Origin: Sipunculus nudus | Taxonomy: Eukaryota > Annelida > Sipuncula > Golfingiida > Sipunculidae | Direction: 5' to 3' | NCBI GenBank assembly: GCA_026874595.1 | Contig: CM049308.1 | Location: 26,834,367 to 26,898,366 of the forward strand | Length of the DNA stretch: 64,000 nucleotides | Notes under the pieces: generated by a model | Databases searched by the model: none | What the model saw: only the letters and a program-made list of their open reading frames with translations | Told to the model about the DNA's origin: nothing | Position numbers and translations under genes: made by a program | Shown here: positions 32,661-45,131 of the stretch, piece by piece | Layout: every line of letters starts with the position of its first letter | Position numbering within the stretch: position 1 is the first letter of the stretch

Positions 32661-32787
32661 CTTACCGCTCTTCCTACTACTTGTCATTATAATGTAAGCG
32701 ATGGCGTCAATGGAAGTTTGAATTCCTGAAAAACTTCGTAAAATCCTTCTTTAATCGCGGTGCTTGTTTTTGAAATGAATCATTGCT

Positions 32788-33040
32788 TCCAAGCCATTGC
32801 TTTTATTATATAGCAATAAGAAAAAAAATTCTTTAACTTTAAAAATCTTTATCCGACCAGTTGATGTTTATCCGAATAGTTTTGTATTTATAAAGACCTC
32901 CTGTAGCCGTGACGGCGTGTTTTACGCCCCTTTGCTTCCAAGCATTGCTGTCTACATGAAAAATAAATGTAGAAAATCTTATTTACGATCTTGGTCCGAC
33001 TGGATGATATTTATCCGATTTTTTTGGTATTTATAAAGAT
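32788..33040. repeat. two-unit tandem duplication, about 145 bp
   Basis: CTTCCAAGCCATTGCT...AAATCTTTATCCGACCAG...TTGTATTTATAAAG (32,788-32,898) recurs as CTTCCAAGCATTGCT...AAAATCTTATTTACGATC...TTGGTATTTATAAAG (32,935-33,038), with many differences. Confidence 0.7.
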
Positions 33041-34045
33041 TAAATTTTCTCCAAGAAAAAAAAGAGCATTTCGCAAATAGAATATTTCTCTATATGACAT
33101 CAGTATAGGTATGGTGTATTTCCGAACGTTATAAATTGAGCACTGACTAAAAACAATTTTGCAATCTCTTAAATAACCATGAAATTTGCTAATTTGCACC
33201 AACATTGTTCACATATTTATGTATTTTTGTTTTGGTTTTTAAAGCTCAAAGAAAATTTGTTTGATTTTACCAGATACGTGGGATTGTGGCGCCACTTTCG
33301 TCCACTGATCGCCATGTTTGAACATAAGCATTGTGCTTTATGATATTTTGTGTTCAATAAATAACTTAACGCTTATATTTATAAAATCGTCATATAACCG
33401 AAAATATGTGTGAAGAAATGCAGGAGGAATATTTGAGTTGGTCAGGATATTTATGTAAACCGTTTAAAATTTTTGTTTAAATTTATTCTGTGGGTAAAGC
33501 CACACAAAATATTATTCTTCTACGGACTCAGGGGAAAAAATATGATGCCATCGGGCGAACTGTTTTCTTTTTTTTTCTCTTACTTCCTGATACTTGATAC
33601 TTGGAATTTTACCTGGTCGCATAGAAAATATAATTTTCAGTTCTGGAACTGGTGCTAATGGTCAAAAGAAATTTAGTCAGTTTCCATACTTTACACAATT
33701 CTTCAAGAGAAACTGTGCCATAGCACAAATTAGAAGTTATACAAAGGACCAGGTCTTCATTTGCAAAAAAAAAAAAAATGAAAATCGAAAAATGGGAGCG
33801 GCTAACCGGTAGAATGATATTTATTCTAGGGCTTAATTCATAATACTTTAAAAGCAACATCTCCTTTCTGTAGGTAAATAATGGCATGGTTTATACTATT
33901 CTTTTTCGTGCTTATTCTTTTGATGAACTTATATATGGATGCAAAAAAAATGAAGAGGTAGTACAAAAGTTGTCATGATGGAGGTCCAGGTGCACCATGG
34001 TCAGCATTTTTCCAGTAACTATGTTTGGACTTCTCTGTCTGACCT
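33041..34045. other. no gene seen
   Basis: Short frames only. A-rich runs at 33,767-33,778. Nothing recognisable. Confidence 0.4.
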
Positions 34046-34467
34046 TCATAAACTATGGAATCCCTTAGAAAGTTTATAAAAATAGGTCAGAAAAACGTGG
34101 ATATCACCTCACACATGCTGCTTGTTTTGTTTATATCAACATGTTTATGAAATGTGGGGGCCCACCAAAAAACAAATTCAACAAGCAAGTCAGATAAGCC
34201 AGAGCTTTGCATATGGCGTTTCGCAACAAGTGACCTTTCTAACTCCGCATATATATGCAACCTACCACTTTAGGTTTCATGTTTTCCCGTTTGTCGACAT
34301 TGCAGTGTTTACAAACAAGTTGTTGATAAACAAGTTCATACATTTTTCGCCAAGGCGTTATATTATTTTTTTTACAACCAAAATTACCCTTAGATCTTTA
34401 ATATATACTCAGAGGAAGCCAGAAATCATATAAATTCTTTTTCAAAAGGTAGGTGAATGGGCACCTT
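34046..34467 (-). mobile_element. TTAA-flanked dispersed repeat, copy 2 (truncated, inverted)
   Basis: Reverse complement of 3100-3520. Matching landmarks are AAAACGTGGATATCA, CTTGTTTTGTT.ATATCAAC, CAAGTCAGATAAGCCAGAGC and AAAAGGTAGGTGAA. It keeps the AGGTGCCC end next to TTAA (34,467-34,470). The other terminus, with GGGCCCCTTTAA, is lost. Confidence 0.82.
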
Positions 34468-34559
34468 TAAAACACTCATGGGGTTTTTAGAAATTAAACA
34501 TCATTGTCTTTTGACTTAAAACATAAAAGCAAGAGAGGAAAAACTCAATAAAGATTTCG

Positions 34560-35110
34560 ATGCCGTAATGTACTATACAAAAATACGGTAGTTTTTGCAT
34601 TGAATACATAAGTAAAGGAAACCTTAGAGTAATATACATTCCATAATGTATCGTATAAACGAAATGTGGAAGTCCTTTTATGTAAAACATGCCATAATAT
34701 ACTGTATAAACCAGATGTGGTACAAACATTTCATTATGTACCGTATAAACGAGAAATGGTAGGACTTTTCTTGGAAACGTAAGAAAATAAACATTCAATA
34801 ATGTACCGTATAAACAAGATTTGGTAATACTTTTAATGGATAACATAAGAAAAGAAAATATGCATATTATATACCGTACAAGAGAACGGATATAACGTTC
34901 TTTGCATGGAAAACAAAATTTAAAGAGAATATTGCGTAATGTACCTAGTAAGAGATCTGGAAGAGTTCCTTGTAAGCTTGGAAAATGGGGGGAAATTTTT
35001 TTTTCATATAGTATTGTTGAAGAGAATTAGGTGGTATTTATTTGCATGGAAAACATAAGAAAGAAAGTGTTCGAGACTGTACAAGTTGGGGAATAGGTCA
35101 AGCTGCATAC
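34560..35110. repeat. minisatellite, about 8 units of 55-80 bp
   Basis: The core AATGTACCGTATAAACGA..TTTGGTA is followed by a TTTT..TGGAAAACATAAGAAA segment. Best-preserved units are at about 34,640-34,850. Units decay to the right. An apparent 119-codon frame on the minus strand is just this repeat translated. Confidence 0.85.
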
Positions 35111-35174
35111 AGCAATATGCTTATTCTTTTTGTCATCGGCTGCAATACGTAAAAGTAAATGAAGTAAAACATGT

Positions 35175-35716
35175 TAGTGATGTAGTTGAGTCCACACCAT
35201 CAGAGTCTGAGCGCAAGTCTGAGTCCATGCGGGCCACTCGAGTTCAAGTCCAAGTCTGAGTCCATGCGGGCCACTCGAGTTCAAGTCCAAGTCTGAGTGC
35301 ATGCGGGCCACTCGAGTTCAAGTCCAAGTCATGAGTCCTTGAGTTTGGAGTCCAAGTCCACCTTCTTCGAGTCCGAGTCATTTTGAACTCGAGTCCAAGT
35401 CCAATACAAATATCCTTGAAGAGCAATTTAAAATGAAAATTTAAGCTTATCATGCACTTTTTAAGTTAGTTCACATATGCATTTACCATAAATATTAATT
35501 ACATTTACAGCTCCCAATGCTAAGCAAAGCTTGGTATATATAGTAGTATTTTGTAATATTCTGTTGGTGATTTTCACATATGTGAGTTTTTTCTATTAGA
35601 CTCGAGATGAACTGAGCCTGATTTCACGAATCCTTACCTGCGAGTACGAGTAAAAAAGTCCGAGACTATTACCCTTGAATCCAAGTCCGAGTCCCTAAAA
35701 GACGTTACTTCATCTC
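35175..35716. mobile_element. hAT-like GGACTC-rich element, copy 2
   Basis: The left end TAGTGATGTAGTTGAGTCC and the right end (reverse complement TGAGATGAAGTAACGTC) match the ends of the element at 8373-8911 less and less well. At 35,205-35,340 a 56-bp unit (GAGTCCATGCGGGCCACTCG...) is tandemly repeated three times, nearly identically, so it expanded recently. No target duplication could be read. Confidence 0.65.
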
Positions 35717-36452
35717 ACGTCGTACATTCTTGTAACATGCCCCAAACACGTGTATCATTAATATTTGATTGTCTCCCACAAGTCTTGTTTAATGAAATAT
35801 AATTATTTTTTACCTTTAACTTAATATTAGAGTTAATTTACGAGTGAGTTATATAAGACGCCCAACACCAAACCTTATAACACCTTTCAAGCACATATTT
35901 CTAAAAACTTAACTTTTTGAACAACTAAGAAAAAAATTACACAGCAGCAAACAAACACAAAATTTTCCAAACCAAAGAATTGGCATCTCAGTGATATTTT
36001 TAAACAGGCTGAGTAGATCATAATACTTGAAGAATATACGAAAAGTCGAGTTCTGTAAAATCAAGTTCACCAAATCACATTAGAGTATAGAAATATTACG
36101 TTGCTATCGTTTAAACAAGTGGAAACATCAAAGCCTTATAAAAAAAATTTCAATCAGAGAACTCAGGGATGTAAAAGGTGTTTTACAAAGCAGTAACTGT
36201 GTTCCTCAATGCATGAAATACATATGATCAAGTATATAGTAAAAACATGGCGCTGGATGGTTTACCTTTCAAAGCTAGAAGAAATCAAGAATTCGTGAGA
36301 TTATTAGCTTATTCGAATCCTTCTTTTAAACTCTAACTGTATATTATATACTAAGCAGATGATATGCTTAATTTCCGCATGATACATCATCCTTATTACT
36401 TACTAGGATAAAGGACCGTGATACCGTTGTGATCTGATGAGAACCCTAACCA
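35717..36452. other. no gene seen
   Basis: AT-rich DNA without supported features. Confidence 0.4.
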
Positions 36453-36471
36453 TCTATCTATCTACATACTT

Positions 36472-36873
36472 CTAATATTGTCCTGTCTGTATGTTTGTTC
36501 GTTTGTACCTGGACTTCCGCAGAAACGGGCCATGACAGCTTGCCAGTTTTGGTACCAGCGGCAGACATATGCCCTCACTTACAGTATGCACACCAATTTG
36601 GCCCTTCCACTTGAACATAATTAAATGTCTGGCAACAAAATCACACCGCTCGCCATTGCTGACCTTCACCTTGGCCCATACCCACATAGACGTATATATA
36701 GATCGGTTCCGTATCGACCAATAGACGTAGCTACCTAACGGGTCTGGCCACACAATTCGCGTCAATAAACTGCAACGGGACCCAACGGTTGGCATTATAA
36801 CATGTCTTAATTTGCGCAGAGGCGAGGAAAACAATTCTGCAGTTACATTTATGGTTTCGGGGATACCCATCAA
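36472..36873 (-). other. 133-codon open frame at the Helitron 5' end
   Basis: Open on the minus strand with ATG and Cys/Arg/Lys scattered throughout (for example NGERCDFVARHLIMFKWKG). It lies in a segment with more balanced composition than its surroundings. No family recognised. It may be part of the element's conserved 5' region and not a gene. Confidence 0.2.
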
Positions 36874-37963
36874 ACCCCATGTAGTTCCTTGAAATTACAA
36901 ACCTTTGAACATGGAGACGGGAAATCTGAAAAATATAATTTTTTTTTAACAATCTGCAACTTGCTCAATTTATGGGAAACTGTTTGAAAATAAAATACAT
37001 TTTACGGTCGGCAGCTCCTTTTATTTAGGCAACCCAAGGCTTATTTGAATGTTCTTCGGCATCGAAGCTCCTTTTTTTCTAGGATAAGTTTCTTTATATG
37101 GGGGGGGGGGGGGAGGATGACAACTATGTCCTTGTCTCAATCCCTACAAAGAAATCATTTTGTCCATTAACAGTAAAAGTTTAATAAAGAGGAGGACATT
37201 ATGGGTGGTTCACCTGCACCATTCCTTGAATTATCGCACATATTTGAATTCTTGGCAGCTCTCGAGACCGATAAATAAAAAAAAATCGTTCGCTCGCTGA
37301 GTTGGGTTGACTTCAGAGTCATTAGTATAACATTTACTCAAATGGCTAAACAACGGATGTAAGAGGAAGGTCTTGATAATAAAAACATAATTTAGTATGT
37401 CATGTTACCCTTACTTCACAGACCATCAATGCATATTGCGATCAGTGAGTCGAAAAATTAAAACCATGAATTAAACGTTTTGCAAGATCATCTTCGTTCG
37501 TTGCCAAATGATTGTATGACATCAAAGTTCTTCATGCTAACTGATAAATAAATGTGAATAAACTTAAAAAAGTATAGATAAAATTCGTTGTTCTTAAAAT
37601 CAATTCACTGGAAGAGCATATAATTTAGAAGAGCGATTAAACCGGGCGAAGAAATATGAATATCGTAAACCCTTTTGTTACATCATTGGAAGTTCACATC
37701 GTTGTCATTCAGAAATCAGTTCTGGTATCATTTACCGAGAGCTAGCCCACGGTAGTTAGCCTTCCAGTGAGGCTTACAAGGACTCTATATAAACGATGTG
37801 CGAGCGAGGACACAGATTTTAAATCAAATAATTAGCTTAAAATAAACAAACGTGGTCTTTACCTGGGTATGTGAACTATTTCTTATAAGTTAAAACAAGA
37901 AAATGTGCAGGTATCTACAAGGTCTGCTTGGACCCATCAGTTTGCCTGGCTTTTTTGTTTTTG

Positions 37964-37976
37964 TCACTAGATGGCA
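37964..37976 (+). promoter_or_regulatory. CTCF-like motif TCACTAGATGGCAC
   Basis: It matches the core of the bilaterian CTCF recognition sequence (CCA-C/G-TAG-A/G-x-GGC-A/G) closely. It points rightwards and faces the stronger match at 41,790. Occupancy is unknown. Confidence 0.3.
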
Positions 37977-38682
37977 CTATTTTAGGGACCAGGCAATAAA
38001 TCTTGTGCTTGGACCCTGAAACCTAACAGCCAGTCAGAAGGACTTGGAAAACCGGCTGCTTCCTGTGACCTTGAGCAATATGTCATGTCTGTTAAGAAAC
38101 TTGCCAGCATCGTTTCCTAACTTTGCACCTGGATTTCATTTTCTTATTTGATCAAGAAAACAAGTAAGGTGTCGTAGTTAAGGGTTTGTTAGCTTGATTG
38201 TGATTGGTTATGTGACAAAAGAAGGGACATTTAACTAAAATGCATGCGGTGCTCTCCGACTCTCTTTAGAGACTGCATGACACTGCTTCTAACCGAGAGC
38301 CAATAGTTTCTTAGGTAGTTACTGTTTTTTTTAATACTGTTCCCAGCAGAATGCGTAGCATGAAACAGTTTCTTCCTCTCAAAGTTTAATTAAACTATAA
38401 AACGACTGTTTCAAGTTGAGTTCACTCAGTCGCATGAAAACATAGGACTTAAGTTCCTGAAGATCCCCCTTAAAAGGAAAAGAGTAATTTACCTTCCGGA
38501 TACACTGCCAATATTTTTTTTTTTTTTTTCACAATGTATAGTGAACTAAGGTGAAATCTGATCGTCGTCAGTGACGTTTTGTGAATCATTCTTATGCAAA
38601 TTAGATGAAGTGTGTGGATGAAATACTTCAGAACCTTATAGTATATAAGTCAACATGAAATGATAAGGACATGTATTTTCAA

Positions 38683-38955
38683 TTTACCTCGTGGCATTGC
38701 ATAACACGGTGACATTTAACCTTTAATTGACTAGTTTACAATGACAGCTCGTCTGAAAAAGTAACTAAAATCTTTTCACATTAAACACAACAACCAGAAA
38801 AATGTTCATTAATTACCTTTACCTCGTGACTTTGCATAATACGGTGACATTTAGCTTTTAATTGTCTACTTTTCCATGACAGCTCGTCTGACAAAATAAC
38901 CAAAATCTTGTCACATTAAAGACAACAACCAAAAAAATGTGCATTAATAACCATT
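38683..38955. repeat. two-unit tandem duplication, about 136 bp
   Basis: TTTACCTCGTG..TTGCATAA.ACGGTGACATTTA.C.TTTAATTG...GACAGCTCGTCTGA...CACATTAAA.ACAACAACC occurs twice back to back with about 90% identity by eye. Confidence 0.9.
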
Positions 38956-39359
38956 ATTTCAGGGTCTGTTTCATCTTTTCATTTCATGACGGTAATTCGT
39001 GTTATTTATTGTCTTTGTACATCCGGTAACTGTAACACACCAGTTGTTCAGTCTTTCATTGCTGAATGCGTTTTCCGAATGCCCTATTATCGTTTCTGCA
39101 TACTGGTATATTCTTGATTACAAATCTGCAACATCTATATAATTAATACGGAGTTGGGTTTTTTCTAGACCACGGTTTACCAACTTCCGTTCTGATTTGA
39201 CTCTCCAAATTCGGCAGACGTATCGGTGGTGTGCTCTTCTAGGACAAGTTTGTTTTATTTTGCGGGATTATGCCCTATTAAGCTGAAGAATTAATAATTT
39301 TAATATTTTCCCATTAGGTGCCCCTATATCTTTTGTGCTGCAAGGTCCTCCAAGTGTGA

Positions 39360-40450
39360 CGCTTTTTCAGGAGGCGCCTCGGGGATTTTTTACTGGCCTA
39401 TTAAGACCGTGGCCGGAGCGCATGTCCTGCCCAAAAGGCATTTCCGTGCAATACGCGGTCACGCGGGTCCACTATAATCCCCACTGATCCCCCATATCCA
39501 TTGGAACGCCTTTAAAGGAATTTTCTCTCTCAAAAGGAAGTAAAGGTTTTTAATCCAAAGACCACATGACTCCGCTTTCAATGCGAGGGCTTTTCAGTTT
39601 GGTCAGCACTGGGCATTGAGTCGAGTGGTGTGACTGCCGTTTGACAATTTTTTTATGGGTTACAGGTATGTTGATTTTTATACATTCAAAAATATCATTC
39701 CGTGATAACCATGGTTTCAGAAGTTTGGCCAAGTAATGTGTTTTATGAACTTCTTTTTTTTTCAAAAAGAAGCCCTAAAAATTAATTATCATTCGGGTTG
39801 GGGTGGAGGGGGTGGGGGTAGGGGGGGGGGGGTGTTCACATATATTTGTTAAGATCCGTTGTCTGTAAGGAAGGTGAAACATAAAAAATATCACCGGTAC
39901 ATCTTTCAATTGATAACAAACTAGAATCTGTAGTCAGGGCGTACAGACCTCCATCAGAATCTCCTTTAATATCAGTCATGTGTTCACGTGTATGCGTTTC
40001 ATTTGTGAACACTGTCATGCTTCAGTAACACATGATCGCCTTGCGAGTAGCAGAATAAATAAATACAAATGGGTGGCTTCCACACGTGGACAAAGGAATG
40101 GTCCTTTGTTATAATGGTTTATAAGAAAATATATATTGTGGTGATCCTTATTATCCCACAAAATGAAATGGACTATTAATATGTCTTTTTAACCTAACCC
40201 TCTACAAATGTTCAGCCAAACATATTCACCTGGCACGCTTTTTCAGGAGGCGACCGGGCGGCTTCTCCTCGGGGACAAGAGAATAGCCACTTATAATTAT
40301 TCCTTTGTGGAATTGTGATTATGGCACTCAGGAAAAAATATATTATGGTGATTCCGATTACCTCCAAAAATAAAATTGGTTACGGATGCAGTTTAACTCT
40401 ACCCCTCCACAAATTTTTTAACGAAATCGGTATATTACATTTTACGTTAA
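39360..40450. repeat. locally duplicated segments sharing ACGCTTTTTCAGGAGGCG
   Basis: ACGCTTTTTCAGGAGGCGCCTCGGGG (about 39,360) recurs near 40,236 as ACGCTTTTTCAGGAGGCGACCGGG...CCTCGGGG. Around them TCCTTTGTTATAATGG...TGGTGATCC (40,102) and TCCTTTGTGGAATTG...TGGTGATTCC (40,307) repeat with CTCTACAAA / CCTCCACAAA following. A poly-G run lies at 39,808-39,832. Confidence 0.65.
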
Positions 40451-41148
40451 TTTGCTGAATGACAATGCAACGAACCAAGGATGAAGTGGTTTCTTAGCTA
40501 AATGCTTTCATCGAAATATATTATACTGCTTTCTTTTTATCTGAGAGAGTTGTCAGTTTTGCATCAGGCCTGCTTATTCCATGACAATTTACAGTACTTA
40601 ATCCAAAAATTTAATACTGTTGGAATATATTTTTCTAGGCCTATCTGTTACACATTGGTAGCTATACGTTTCGCGTACAAAAGACTTCAAAGACATATGC
40701 ATGTGTATACAAATAACGCATGCGTCTGTAAACATGCCTTAGACTATACCCTCAACTGACTACATTTAATAAACATCGTGTTTTACGATGTCGCCTGAGT
40801 TTCAAATAATACAAAGCATCTTTCATATAATTTCACTGTAGAATGCTTCTTTATACAATCGTTATATCTACGATATTTCCCAAGCAATGAAGCTGTCGGA
40901 CCTATGTTGTTTATCAGGAAAATAAATATTTTTTTTGTGTGATAAATGGATTAGAATTTTTCTTTCTATGTTGATATTTTGGGGCAGGGTATCCCTAAAA
41001 AATTCTAGCAGAAGTAATCTTTATATCATTATAGTGAAACACATGACAAAAGTTCCTAATGATTAAAATATGCGTCGTTTAGTTCCTATCAGTTCATTAC
41101 AAAAATATGCATCGGATAGAGCCGTGGATTTTCCACGGGAGCAGCTAG

Positions 41149-42640
41149 TAAAAAGCATTAATTCACGTATAGCCATATATCATTTAGGATATTATATCTT
41201 CTGAAAGAGACATGGACGTTAGGATTTAAAACAATGCTTCCTAAGTTATTGGTCAGCGAGGCTTTCACAAAAGTGGATAAAATGATTGAATTGATTAAAA
41301 TAATATTTTTGGTTCTCTGCATTAACATCTTCCCAAATTTGATTTTCATTCATAAATACTGCATATATATCAAGTCAAAGATTTTATTGTACCTATTATA
41401 TAACTCAATGTGGCCTGTTTTAAAGTTTTTCGATCTATAAAACTCATCTTGGATCTTAATATATGCTCTGAACCATCATATATATATGGGTGAGGAATCG
41501 GTGGTTATAACTAGTAGAACTACATAGCCATAATTTTCTTAAATTAAAAAAGAACAATGAAATAAAAATTAACAATGGTTGGACGAACAGAATAGAGTTT
41601 CAAAGTGGTGCAGCCGTGCAAAAGAGGTAAAACTTGGAGAAAATTTGCACAGGAGATTTATTTTAACAGTAATACTCTATATTCTTGATTTTTGTACCAT
41701 CCATGAAAACTGAATTTAGGAAATCCTGAATCAATTATCTTCGCGTTAGGTTAACTTTATATTTCTCCTCAATCATTTTCCCCACACAACGCCATCTAGT
41801 GGCTATTTAGCAAACATGAATTAGCATTTTTAGGTAAGTAGAAGATTGGGAACTTAAGACGTCATTATTAACTTTAGTCCACGGCTTCATAACGACAAAT
41901 ATTTTTACGCCTTTTTGCTACAGATCTCATGACAATTTGGCTGCAGCGATGTTTTCTTTCCTCCTTAACCTGTATTAACCATATTTTTGTTAAGGACGAA
42001 GGTAACTGATTAAGGCGATTCATTGATTAGATGGAATCTCTAAATGAAACATATTCACATTTTTCTTCGTCTAGGTTTACAGAAACGTAGTTTGTTGAGG
42101 TTGCCAGTAATTTTAACAGATAGGCAGACAAGTTGAAATTTGAGCTGTCATTTACTTGATATACAGAAGATTTATAAACCACAGCATATATGAAAGGGGA
42201 GGTGGTTGAACTAAAAACATTGTCTTTGCAGTATCTTTTATAGCTCATAACTGAAATAATCATTATGAGCTATCATGAATAAAACTGCATCGTAATGAAT
42301 CTTATATTGTTAGTATATACCAAGTTTTATGCTACTTTATAAATAAACTTATCCACCGTTAATATTTTTTTTCATAAATACATGTATTTCATAAATGCAA
42401 GTATTTCAGGAATGGTTCCTTTGGTGCTAGTCTCGAACTTTCAGACTAATGTATAAATACCATAGCAACAAAGGTTAAGTGCATGAACACGTTAAGGTGT
42501 GTAATATATATAACAATACCAGAAGGCACAGATTGGAAACATGTTTTTAATAATATGGCACCTTTCAGCAGCCATAAAACTTATGCTGGTTTCCAATATT
42601 TATTGTTGCTTTATTACTCACCCTGCTAATGTTTTTTTAT
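41149..42640. other. no gene seen
   Basis: AT-rich. Opposed short frames at 41,158-41,440 resemble nothing. Confidence 0.4.
41790..41804 (-). promoter_or_regulatory. CTCF-like motif AGCCACTAGATGGCG
   Basis: Reverse-strand match to the CTCF core, essentially full consensus. Together with 37,964 it forms a convergent pair 3.8 kb apart. A single match of this length can occur by chance, and function is inferred. Confidence 0.35.
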
Positions 42641-42642
42641 AC

Positions 42643-42668
42643 ATAATAATAATAATAATAATAATAAC
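42643..42668. repeat. (AAT)n microsatellite
   Basis: About eight ATA/AAT units. Confidence 0.9.
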
Positions 42669-42918
42669 ATAAAGGCATACATATAACGCATATATAACAT
42701 ATACCGTAATACATATACAAATACATATTTAACATTCATAATAACACAATAATTTTTAGCTTCCATATAACTAATTTTACCTTTTTCTAATACTCTTAAA
42801 ATTTTACTAGACATGCAAAAATACCATTAATGTTAACAAATTCACCCAATTATCATCATCGGACCCTGAAACAATATTCTCCATGGACCAGTAGAATGTT
42901 GAACTCACTAAACCATGC

Positions 42919-43001
42919 CAGTGGCGTATCTAGGATTTGAAAATAGAGGGGGCGCAGCCCTGAATTCGGGAAGGGGGCTGTTCTGCGTCTTTTACACATG
43001 T

Positions 43002-43030
<29 letters not shown>
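42919..43030. mobile_element. hAT-like end CAGTGGCGTATCTAGG plus (CA)n
   Basis: CAGTGGCGTATCTAGGATTTGA followed by GGGGGCGCAGCCC resembles the CAGGGGCGGATCCAGGATTT end at 22,365. A (CA)n/(TA)n run follows (42,999-43,040). The right end is not found. Confidence 0.5.
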
Positions 43031-43032
<2 letters not shown>

Positions 43033-43040
43033 TTATATAT

Positions 43041-45130
43041 ACTAATAAATTTTTTTTTTCAGATTATATTTATGTTCCACAAAGCCCTATTAGTAGGAAG
43101 CAAGCATATTTAAACTTGTTTGAACACACTGCCTGGCTGTAAAATTGTCTCCTACTAAACATATCAAATATTGTTAGTCCGTGTTTTATTATTATGATAA
43201 TTATTAGTAATTTTGTAAGGTATCAGTTGTTAATTATGTTAATCGTGGGGCTCTCATCTATATATAATGTATTATTTGAACAACAAAAAGATACGTGCAT
43301 CAATAAGTGTAGTGTTGTAACGTAATTGTAATTCTTAAGTAGAAGATGGTCAGCACGCATGTAAAAGAACTGAAATGGATTAACTATTATATGTCACTGA
43401 ATCTGTCAAAGGTGACTGCATCTATTTTTCATGTGAAGCTTCTGATAATGGATTCCATAATATAGGTCTTTCGTAGATAAATTATTTTTTGCATCAATTC
43501 AGTTCAAACTGGAGCCAGTTGGAGTTAAAAAGTAATAAAGATAGTCTGACCTGAAATAATTAAAGTACATAAACACAAAAAATGTAAGAAGTGAAAAACA
43601 CTCATTGACTGTTATTTGCATGCCATTTTAAGGTTTATATTATTATTAAAAATGCAGCTTTCAAACATCAAGTCTGGCCATCCAGCTCCAGTGACAGTAG
43701 CTAGGTATTTAGAAATGATTTCAATTATCCCAGAATCAAGAAACCGGAAGCTTTTCTATAGTCTCTTGGTGTATTCTAGGGTAAATTAAAAAAAATGAGG
43801 CATTGCAAGCATCTAGTGAAAGTACAAATAGCTTGCATGGAATGTGTAACAGTTTTTGGCCATCCACCATGATGTTACAGAACAAGCATAGAGTTCAGAG
43901 ACTTCACTTCTGCACACAAACAAAATAGAAGAGAGGGAGAGTAAAAAACATGAGAGAAATGTGTAAGTATATAATCCCTCTACTGTTTAGATTTATTTTT
44001 AAAATTTTCAAAGTCTGACACTTTTTACATTTACATTACAGACAATATCTTGCTAAGCTTTTGTTCTTTCTTCACAAAATTTCAACAAATACAACTAAAA
44101 TAGTTTCTCTTTAGGTCAGCAGCAACCGTTAGAACTGATGATAAATATACATTATTATATCAGATATATATCAATTTTTACATTACAGGCAATATCTTGC
44201 TAAGCTTTTGTTCTTTCTATTCCATATGGGACTAACTTTACCACACTCGTGCATAGAGAAACATGAAAATATTCATTACTTATACGCCATATTTTTTCTA
44301 AATGTGTAATAATCGAACATAAAATTAATGTGTGTTAATAAACATAACACTCGCCAGTAGTTGACTGGCATAAGTGTTAGCAGAATTAAAGGGGGGGGGG
44401 GGGGGACTCCGAAAAATTCTAGTTCTAGAAAAAAATGTTTCTTCACTAGATTTGCAAAAAGCACTTATTAGACTTTTCTTCATCCTGAATTAGAAGGGGT
44501 TCAGTTTTGATTAATATATGTAAGTATGAGTTAAAAGTCATCATCACTACCCCGAAGATAAAGGTTTATCAAATGTTCTTTTCTATCAATGTTTACATTA
44601 TTTTTACAATTTTTTTTATATATTATATTATATTTATTCCCATCATGGTAACCATTAACTTCAATGATATTAAAAATAGTTAACAGTTAGTTTCGCTGTC
44701 TTTTGCAAATACATAATTTATAATATTAATTTTTTTTTGTTTCCACTGCGATTTCCAGGATACAAATCGAACCGGTTAGACCTTGACGCTTCAAACTTAA
44801 GACGTTCTGGCAAAATCTCCGTATTCTGAGCTTTCTGGTTTTCAAGACTGCTGAGCCCATTGTTTTTGTGCTGGGATAAAATGCGAATATTCTTTTTTCT
44901 ATTATTTCTCCATTTTAATACTTATATACTTTCCGTACTGCTTTACGACTAATCGCTTGAATCGTCTGTAATCTTCGAGTAATTAATTATAGGATAGCAT
45001 GTGTGTGCATACATTATGTTATATCTTTAAAAAGCATATAGTATAATAATAATAACTTTATTTTTTAGCCTTAAAATCCATTTGCTCGAAACGCTTTACA
45101 CTAAAATCATATATTGTAGACTAAAAAAAA
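43041..45130. other. no gene seen; 45-bp direct repeat at 44,033 and 44,180
   Basis: TTACATTACAG(A/G)CAATATCTTGCTAAGCTTTTGTTCTTTCT occurs twice, 147 bases apart. A poly-G run lies at 44,391-44,405. No coding supported. Confidence 0.5.
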
Positions 45131-45131
45131 A

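Larger units (their letters stand above)
36453..41148 (+). mobile_element. candidate Helitron, 4.7 kb, without visible Rep-helicase
   Basis: The left end is A|TCTATCTATCTACATACT (36,453), starting with TC after A. The right end is a hairpin CCGTGG-ATTTT-CCACGG (41,122-41,138), six bases, then CTAG|T (41,145-41,149). TC...CTRR, a hairpin ~10 bases before the end, insertion between A and T and no target duplication or inverted repeats are the Helitron hallmarks. No RepHel frame of the expected ~1,400 residues is present, so the element is non-autonomous. The two ends were paired by proximity and are 4.7 kb apart, so they could belong to different copies. The interior contains duplicated segments (separate entries) and might include captured host DNA. 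Confidence 0.5.

Noticed and set aside
34487-34846. 119-codon minus-strand frame with repeating VYTxHYGMF
   Set aside because: It is the 55-80 bp minisatellite in translation; unit divergence is not protein-constrained.
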